DNA of 43,361 nt from Pseudovirgaria hyperparasitica (taxonomy: Eukaryota > Ascomycota > Dothideomycetes > Acrospermales > Acrospermaceae). A model generated the notes under the pieces. It saw only the letters and a list, made by a program, of their open reading frames with translations. It made no database searches and had not been told where the DNA came from. Shown here in pieces: positions 35,477-43,361 of the stretch; within the stretch, counting starts at the first letter, position 1, and every line of letters begins with the position of its first letter. The DNA lies in assembly GCF_010093815.1 (NCBI RefSeq), contig NW_022985574.1, positions 5,467 to 48,827 on the forward strand. The letters run 5' to 3'. The translations under genes were made by a program, and so were the position numbers.

Positions 35477-36174
35477 TAATAATAATAATATTAGTGTTTA
35501 ACTAGGAAGAACTATATATATAGCCATATATATGCTCCACAGGCTCAGGCCTCCTCTAGTATTGGCTGCTATGTATATAAGAAAACCTCCTATGATTGGC
35601 TCCCTAACTAGACCCTATTACTAACCTAACCTGGCCTAGTCTAAGTCCTCGAATCCCATTGGGTGACAAACTTACTTCTTATCCTTATATTAGGCTTTTA
35701 TTACTATATTAGTACCGGCTCTTAATAACGCCCTAACCAACTATAGTAGGTATTACCTTTCTTATGATTAGGTAGGTCGCTAGGCTAGGCCTAGTCTTTT
35801 ATTCCTATGTTACCGTGTTTTTTTCTATCCATGGGAATATAGCTTTGCGCCGGGTAGTAGTCATTAATTAAGATAACTAATGCCGGAGGGGGTGTATATC
35901 TAATAGGTCCATGCCTTAGTACTAACCCCAGCTAGGCCGAATTCGGAAATTATTCTTCGGGGCTATATAATCGTCTATGGGTAGGCGGGATACTTAATTA
36001 GGTATTACCGTCTATTTCGTGGTTACCGAGCCGGAGTAAGCGCGAGCTAAGCCGGATTAGAGTGGATAAGGCCCCGGTATATAGTGAAAATTCTATGATT
36101 CGAGCTAAGCTAGTTATGGGTCTAGCCGCTCTAGGCGTCGCTCTACCACTTAAGGTGGCTTAGTAGGTGGCTAT

Positions 36175-36228
36175 ATTAGGTAATTCTTATTATGTAATGA
36201 CGGTATAGTCATTTTTATATTACCTAAT
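36175..36228. repeat. inverted pair inside the SINE
   Basis: ATTAGGTAAT (36175-36184) and ATTACCTAAT (36219-36228), 10-bp perfect arms around 34 bases. The same 9-mer pair in reverse order lies in G0 (14423-14465). Confidence 0.6.
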
Positions 36229-36332
36229 AGTCGCTTAGAACTAAGTAGTTATATAACGGTAACCTTCACGTCACGTGCTCGCTTAGCCCCGCATACTTTT
36301 TAATAGAGCGTGCGAAAACTAGTGTATGAAAA

Positions 36333-36417
36333 GGTAGCCGTTATAGGATTCGAACCCACGACGTTAGATAACAAACGCTTCTAGTAACGTAGTACACTAC
36401 TACTACGCCACCTGGCC
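36333..36417 (-). ncRNA. tRNA-derived head of the SINE
   Basis: Minus strand starts GGCCAGG then TGGCGTAGTAGTAG (A box) and GGTTCGAATCC (B box, 36346-36356), with a pairable T-stem and a following TTTT. The acceptor stem pairs only partly and I could not settle the anticodon, so it is a tRNA-related promoter rather than a functional tRNA. It would drive pol III transcription of the SINE. Confidence 0.75.
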
Positions 36418-36433
36418 GACTAGAAAAGTATAA
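36418..36433. repeat. SINE target-site duplication, right copy
   Basis: GACTAGAAAAGTATAA, identical to 35461-35476. Confidence 0.92.
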
Positions 36434-39060
36434 ATTATATATTAAGCTATCTAAATATAAGTTCTATTAGAATTATATTAATTTCCTTAGCTTTATTATT
36501 ACTAACTAAGGTATAATTATAGAGAAAGATAGAGTTACTACTATTATAGACTAGCCTAAACTAAAATCTATTTAAGATATATATATCTTTATTAGCTTTA
36601 CTAACTACTATTAAAAATTTATTAAATACTTCTTCTATTAAGCCGTACTACTTAATATATATACTACTACTACTAATTTATCTATTATAGTCTATAGTAG
36701 ATAGAAATAGTATAATATTAAGTTATAATCTATTAAATTAATAGAGGTTAAAAGAATATCCTTTAAGAAGATTAAAGAGGTATTTATAACTACTCTATTA
36801 CTAGTATACTTTAATCTAACTAAATCTATTCACATTAAAACTAATATATTAGAATTTATAATCTTAGATATACTCTTCTAGTCTAGACTAATAGAGTCTA
36901 AAAAGATCTAATAGTATCTAGTTATATTCTTCTTATATAAGATAGCTAATTTTAAGACTAGATATACTATTTATAACTAAGAGCTACTAGTAATAGTAGA
37001 GTTATTTAAGTAGTAGTAATATTATCGTAAAGATACTATATATAATATTAAGTTACTAACTAATTACTATAACTTAAAGAGGTTTATAAGTATAATAGTT
37101 TTAAATTATTAATAGATTTAATAGACTAAGTAGCTTATAAATTTCTACTTTATAATCTACTATTAATCTAGAAGTATAAATCTAGCTAATAGTATATTAA
37201 GAAGATCTAACTATAAGGAAGGCGCCTAGAATTATAGTAGCTATAGAGTTCTAGAGTAGCTATAGATCTAACTCTTAAGAATAAGATTAGATAATAAGTT
37301 ATCTAATAATTAGTAAGATACTAATACTAATACTAGTAATTAAATTTATAAGACTAAAGCTAGTAACTAAAGATATAGTACTAAAGTCTCTAGTAAGCTA
37401 TTTATTAGCGCTATTAGAGAGGATAATAGTATCTAGTATATATATTAAGTAGATCCTATCTAGTTATTTATAGATCTATAAAAGATAGATCTAATAGTTT
37501 TAAAGTTATATAAAATATAGTAAGATAGATTATTATAGACTAAAGTAGACTATAAGTAGATCTTTATAGATAGCTTACTTTACTATAATAGAAAGTACTA
37601 TATACTAATAGATAATATATAATTTACTATAGTTAGCTAATACTATAATACTAACCTAGTAGAATATTTTAGGTATATATATACCCTAAGCTTAATTTAT
37701 TAGTACTATTTTTAGAAAGATATACCTAAGTATATTAAAGAATATATAGCTACTTATCTCATTTATTAAAGAATAAAGATACCTAGATATAAGCTATATA
37801 GGAATTTATAGCCTCTACTAGTCCCTTTCTTTATATAGAAAGATATTATTATAGATTTTATAGTTAACTTATCTCTAAGTAAGATACTTAGAATAAGTTA
37901 TAATTTAATTCTTATTATTATAGGTAGACTTATAAAGATATCTAGATATATCTCTATATAGAAGATAATTATATTAAAAGAACTAGTATAAGTATTCTAG
38001 AATAAGATTATTAAGGTCTATAGTATACTAAAAAGAATTATTATAGACTAAGGAAGTATATTTATATCTAAATTCTAGATATTATTCTATAAAATAGCTA
38101 GTATAAATAGAAATATATTAATAGTATTCTATCTATAAATAGATAGTTAGATAGAATAATAGAACTAAATACTTAAGGCCTATCTTTATATATTCTATAA
38201 TTTTAAATAAGATAACTAGGCCTCTCTACTAAGTATAGTAGAATTTATATATAATAATAGTTATTATAGTATAATAGATATTATACTCTTCTAGGCGAAC
38301 CTAGAATATAGTCTAAGGATAGGTTTTAAATCTTATATAGTCTAGTTTAACCAAATAATAGATATTAACGTCTATATATAGAAACTAGTAATTGAAATCT
38401 TTAAAACTATATATAACTATTATATAATAATCTAGTAAGTAAATAAGTTATATATAAAGTACTATAATAGATTAGTTAAAGATTAAATATATAAGAAGAA
38501 AGATAAAGTCCTTCTTAATATCTATAATATATAAATATTATAAGTAAATAAAAAGCTTAATTATAAAATAGCTAGTTCCTTCTAAATTAAATATTATATT
38601 AGTATAAGAGTCTATAAGCTTAACCTAGAAAACGATATAAAAGTCTATAATATATTCTATATCTTATTACTTAAAAGGTTTTAATCTAATATATATAATT
38701 ATATAAATATATAATTATACTCTATTATACTCTAAGATAGACTAGATATATATAAAGTAGACTATATTATTGAATATAGACTTAATAAGAATAGTATCTA
38801 GAAGTATTAAATCTACTAGAAGAACTATACTAAGAATAAGAATACCTAGAAATCTATAGTATATATCTGAAGTACTATAATATCTATATATAAATAGAGG
38901 TTATAGAATAATACGTTACTATTATAAACCTAGTACTATTAGAGCTATTATAAAAAAAAGAAGAATACTATAGAGAATAAAGTATTAAATTATAAATCTT
39001 AAATATATACTAGGAAAACTCTATAAGATAGACCTATAATTTAAGTAATATATAGTTACT
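36434..39060 (+). pseudogene. pol: G1 pol, right-arm copy, second part (RT thumb, RNase H, integrase, chromodomain)
   Basis: Continues the frame after the SINE: KLSKYKFY...FLSFIITNQG, RNase H with TDAS changed to TNIL (Asn at 36843) and YDQELL to YNQELL. Integrase keeps Asp 37854, Asp 38046 and Glu 38154 (DX35E), followed by ILKAYLYIFYNFKQDNQA. Chromodomain about 38747-38875 (YKVDYIIEYRLNKNSIQKY ... NTQKSIVYI). The frame is readable apart from TAG/TAA at Gln/Trp sites. Near-exact mirror of 16000-18640. Confidence 0.85.
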
Positions 39061-39747
39061 AAATATAAAGAAAATATAAATAACTATTATAGATATATAA
39101 TATAATATATTATAATAGAATAATATAGAAAAGTCTAGAATAGACTAATATAGACTATTATATATAAGAAGAATATAGAACTAAGAATCTAAAAAGATAC
39201 TCTACTATAGTCTTAAACTTATAATATATAATATAAAAAGTTAGAGTATCTAAACTAATAACTACTAGACTACTAGTTCGGGTACTCTAATATAATTTAG
39301 AGAGATAAACTAATTTATATATAATACCTATACTTAAGTAACTTAAAGAAAATTAGAATCTAGAATTTAATAGTTATAAGATAAATAAGAGCGTATATAA
39401 TGTTATTAAGTTAAGAATTAAATTACTAGAAAACTAGTAAATAGATATAAATAGTCTAATAAGAACTATAATAGATAGAAACTAGATAAATAGAGCTAGT
39501 ATATACTATATAGAAACCCTAATATATAGAGCTATAGAGCTACTTCTCTATCTTATTACTACTCTTAGAATATAATAAATAAACTAACTAAGTAATAGAG
39601 TAGTAGAGGTCTAAGACCTTATTCTCTAGAGTAACTATATACTTAGTTTAAGTCTAGTAAGATAATAACTAAGTACTAGAGTAGAGTAACTATGCCTAAA
39701 GTTAGCTAATATAGTCTAGAATAATCTAGAATAAAATATATACCTTC
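39061..39747. other. right arm beyond G1 pol
   Basis: Mirror of 15315-16013. It should hold the G1 3' end, but I could not define an LTR. The hairpin copy lies at 39243-39288. Confidence 0.5.
39243..39288. repeat. mirror copy of the 15-bp-arm hairpin
   Basis: AGAGTATCTAAACTA and TAGTTCGGGTACTCT around a 16-base loop. One arm is more decayed than in the left copy at 15786-15831. Confidence 0.75.
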
Positions 39748-39764
39748 TTATAAGGTAACTTAGA
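39748..39764. other. empty LINE1 target site
   Basis: TTATAAGGTAACTTAGA, the single-copy reverse complement of the LINE1 duplication with one G/A difference. The flanks join sequence mirrored from both sides of LINE1. Confidence 0.88.
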
Positions 39765-41583
39765 AGAAGAAATAGTATATCTCTTATAAGATCTATTAAT
39801 AGTATAAGATAGATAGAAGAGAATACTATAAATCTCTTCTATAGTCTTAGTAGCTAAAACTAACTCTCTTAAATAGATAATCTAAGTACTAGAAATCTTA
39901 TAGTAACTAAATATTATAAGCTAAGATTAAGAGTAATTAATAGTTTCTAAACTTATACTTTAATAATCTCTAGAAAGAGCTTATAGCCCTCTCTAAACTC
40001 TCTATATATAGAGACTAGATAACTACTAGAACTAGTAAGAGTCTTATAGATATAAAGATTATTATATATATCTTATATATAAATAGAAATCTAAAAATAT
40101 ATTAGTATAGATAACTTTAGATTATTCTAGACTAAAATAGTCTAATAGACTTATCTAAAGATAAACTTTACTAAGAATAGTATAGTAGTAGTAGTAGTAG
40201 ATAGATAGAGTAAGAATAGAGTATATAGAACTATTAGAATTAGTAGAGTAATAACTAGTACTAGAATTAGAGTAAAAGAGATATTTAGAGTTAGTTATAT
40301 AAGCCTTAATATACTTATAGTATATTAAACTATAGTTTACTATTTTTCTATAGTATAAACTATAACTATATTTAGTATCTTTAGTAATCTAGGTCTTATT
40401 ATTAGTAGAGCTAGACTTAAAGTAAATAGTAAGATTCTAAAAGAATCTAGAGTAACTAAGTTAGTCTATATTAGACTAAAAAGAGAAATAGTATTTAGAG
40501 TAGGGTAGTAATAGTATAAACTCTTAATTATTATCTATAATAAGATCTTCTTTATTCTCTAAAGAAGATAGAGTAGATAGATAGTATAAGAAAGTAGAAG
40601 TAGACTTTATAGCTACTTCTTCTATAATACTAGTACTAGAATTATCTAGATTAGAGTAACTAATAGCTACCTTAGTAGTAATAGTAGTAGTAGTCTTAGC
40701 TATCTTCTTCTCTAACTTAGAGTATATCTTTATACTACTATAATAAGTAGACTTTTTAGCTAGTATAGCTAGAGTAGAGATAATCTCTTTAGAGTAAGTT
40801 TTATAAGAAAAGAAGATAGACTTAGAAATAGAACTAGTATTAGATATCTATATATATATATATATTAGCTAAAGATCTAAGAATAGAATACTTATTTAGT
40901 CTTAAGAGTAATTAGAAGAGCTAAATTAATAACTATAATAATATAAATAGATTATATAGAACTAGCTCTAATAAGAATAGACTACTCTAGATCTAAATAG
41001 ATCTAAACTAAGAAAAATAGTATATAAATTAATAACTTATCTTAAGAGTAAGATAGATATACTAAAGAAGAAAATTTAGAATAAGAGAACTAAATATAAG
41101 CTTAGATAATATAGTAGTTATATAATCTATAGAGCTATCTCTAAGGTAGTAGCTAGAAAGTAAGAGATAAGTATATATATAAGTTAATAAAAGTAAACTA
41201 GAGTTTTAAGTTTACTAATATAAAGACTATTAATAATATTATATAGATTTAATTAGATATATATATAAATATAATACTTATAGAATTATAGATTTATATA
41301 TAGTTAAGTACTTTAGAGCGAAGTATAAAAAGAAGAAGGATATTATTAGAACTAATACTAGAATAGACTTAACTAGACTACTATAGTCTAGTATAGTCCT
41401 ATAATAGATAGATCTAGGTTAAGTTAGCTAGATTAAGTAAGGGTACTATATAAGTAGACTATATATACTTAATTCCTACTCTTTAGAAATTAACCTTATT
41501 ATAAGAGTAGACTACCCTTTTAAATATATTCTTAAATCATTCTATAATCTATTAGACTACTATTCTACGTCTATAACTCTTAT
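39765..41583 (-). pseudogene. outer right arm: mirror of the unidentified coding region
   Basis: Reverse complement of about 795-2605, with the same Ser/Thr/Tyr-rich frame on the minus strand. Not recognised. Unlike the left copy, it is continuous with the rest of the arm. Confidence 0.4.
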
Positions 41584-43361
41584 AGTTATATCTAATTATT
41601 ATTTCTACCTTAATAGCTATAGTAGATCTATAGTACTTTCTTTTATACTTATAACTTTCTTTACTAATATATTAGAATTCTAGATAGATTTAATTAAGTC
41701 TTTAAGGGTTTTCTTAGTTTCTTAGATATTTATTTAGATTACTTAATACCTACTCTAATTCCCACGGAGAATTACTAAAAGTATTCTAGCTTCTAGTATT
41801 CTATTAGATAACTAGTCTTATAGTATCTATAGTATAGTATAGTCTAAATTATACTAACTATCTATATTATTCTATAATAATTTCTTATAATCTTTATACT
41901 ATAATAGAGGATTAGCTTTATTCTCTCTTCTAGCTCTATATAAGATTTTAAAGTTAAATATTAATATCTACTTAGTCTAATATACTTATTAGTAATCAAG
42001 GACCTTAGTTAATATAAAGTAATATAGATTTATATAATTTAATAATAATTTAATCTAATATATAGAACCTTCTAAATAATATTACTATTACTTAAAACTC
42101 TTAATAATTATAAGTAGTTTCTACTTATACATATTATAATATATCTCTATATCTACTATTTTATAGAAAAAGAAGATAACTAGGTACTATTATACCTTAT
42201 CTTTTATATTCTTATATAGTTAACTAATAATTCTAGTAATTATAAATCCTAATATATTAGTTTTAATCTAAATATACTTCTTAGAATTAAAATACCTAAG
42301 AATTAGTATAGTTATAAAGTAATTCTTTAATAATTAGAATATATCTTATACTTCTAGTATTAACTATATCTTAACTAACTTAGCTTTATACTATACTTAC
42401 CTATCTATAGAGATTTTACTACTATTCTTAGTAAGTTTATCAAGAGGTACTATAATTTATAAGAAGTCTATAATAAATTTATAATAATAGTTTATAAAAT
42501 CTATAAACGTTCTAATTTAATATATAGTAGTAGATTCTAGCTATTTTATAATAGTCTTTATATACTCTAGCTCTATTTTTAAACCGCTATATATTATAAT
42601 AAAGCTAAGAAATCTAACTTCTTATTAATAGAACTTATATTTAGATAACTTTATATAGAGTTTATACTATCTTAGATAATTTAGTACTAATTTTATATAT
42701 TCTTTATAATTCTATATACTATTAGAGTAAATTAGTATATTATTAAGATAAACTATATAAATTATATTAAGTAATTCTATAAGTATAGTATTAATATATT
42801 CTTAAAACACTACTAGTATATTTATTAGCCTAAATAGTATAATAGTATACTTAAAATAACTATATCTAGTCTAAAATATAGTTTTCTACTTATCTCTATA
42901 ATAAATTTAAAGCTAGTAATATATATCTTATAAATTTAGCTTTATAAAGTACTTTATCTTTATTAATTAGTCTAAAGATTTACTAACTAGTAGTAATAGA
43001 TAATAATTCTTCTTAGTTACTATATTTAGTATCTAATAGTTAATATATAGATATAAACTTCTATCTTTCTTCTTTATAAAGAGAATAGATATACTAGCTA
43101 ATAATATACTATAATATATCTAGTCTCTTCTAAGGTATTCTTTAATATATTTAGAAAGAACTTTAAGTTCTAGTCTTAAAAGTAGATAAAGTAGACTATA
43201 AGAAATATCTACTCCCTCTTTAAGCTTAATCTTTAGCTTATATAGTCTATAATTAGAGAGAAGTAATATATCTTCTACTAAAAATATATCTATATACTAT
43301 AAATATATATTAGATAGCGTGTCTTTACTCTAATTATTACTATTATTCTTATCTTTATTAA
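41584..43361 (-). pseudogene. G3: saturated relic of the G0 family (RT, RNase H, linker)
   Basis: Minus strand, running off the window. Collinear with G0 from about 11415 back through RNase H and RT. The catalytic box is YLNN (42739-42750) where G0 has YLDN. CAG, CAA, CAT and CG sites that survive in G0 are TA here. It stops at the outer edge of the inverted repeat, in the linker before the integrase. Stops everywhere; dead. Confidence 0.85.

Larger units (their letters stand above)
35477..36417 (-). mobile_element. 941-bp tRNA-headed SINE
   Basis: Minus-strand element bounded by a 16-bp duplication. The 5' end (36417) begins exactly at nucleotide 1 of a tRNA-like sequence with A and B boxes; the 3' end is a TAA-type tail (plus strand 35477-35494). 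The segment next to the tail shares ordered motifs with the LINE 3' end: TAACTAGG, GCCTCCTCTAGT, CTAT.TATAAGAA, and farther in a TTAATTAAG...AACTAAT remnant of the palindrome. It has no protein-coding frame. It is long for a SINE and hardly RIP-mutated: CA and TG are frequent. Inserted in G1 RT. Confidence 0.85.

Noticed and set aside
36333-36417. Functional tRNA gene
   Set aside because: Boxes and T-stem fit, but the acceptor stem pairs only partly and the sequence is exactly the 5' end of a SINE with its own duplication.
795-41583. Large palindrome as an assembly artefact
   Set aside because: Each arm has private insertions with duplications, private point differences and private indels, which a mirrored assembly error would not create. 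The N gap is within LINE2, not at the palindrome centre.

Overview
This window is gene-poor and AT-rich, and consists almost entirely of nested retroelements. It most likely comes from an AT-isochore (pericentromeric, subtelomeric or similar) of a filamentous ascomycete (Pezizomycotina). The basis is chromodomain Ty3/Gypsy elements, a Tad1-like LINE, a tRNA-headed SINE, 52-62 bp GT-AG introns, and pervasive C-to-T / G-to-A decay of the repeat-induced point mutation (RIP) type. Glutamine, tryptophan and cysteine codons have become TAG/TAA/TAY, and CA/TG dinucleotides are nearly gone from the oldest DNA. I see no intact host gene, rRNA or CRISPR.

Layout. 1-672: a (TAA)31 run and 3' fragments of a LINE. 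About 795-41583: an inverted duplication with arms of roughly 7 kb around a 427-bp spacer (20507-20933). Each arm carries a decayed chromovirus pol (family G1) reading outward from the centre, plus an unidentified decayed coding region. The arms are split by later insertions. The left arm holds a LINE (LINE1, 2623-15297, minus strand), itself split by a lightly mutated Ty3/Gypsy element (G0, 7513-14895, plus strand). The right arm holds a second Gypsy family (G2, 21474-34138, minus strand), which carries a 5'-truncated LINE (LINE2, 22318-25416), and farther out a 941-bp SINE (35477-36417, minus strand). From 41584 to the window end lies a saturated relic of the G0 family (G3, minus strand).

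Every named insertion is bounded by a target-site duplication. For LINE1, G2 and the SINE, the opposite arm still shows the unoccupied site. The order of events is therefore readable: G1 and its inverted duplication came first, then LINE1, G2 and the SINE, then LINE2 inside G2 and G0 inside LINE1. The depth of RIP broadly follows this order, being saturated in G1, G2 and G3, intermediate in the LINEs and light in G0 and the SINE.

The most informative element is G0. Gag and Pol frames run without any visible indel, and the only lesions I see are RIP-type substitutions. It has a self-complementary primer site of the Tf1 type, a chromodomain followed by an AT-hook, and, between pol and the 3' LTR, a previously unlabelled antisense gene with two in-phase GT-AG introns. 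The LINE and SINE share a (TAA)n-type tail and 3'-end motifs, suggesting that the LINE machinery mobilised the SINE.
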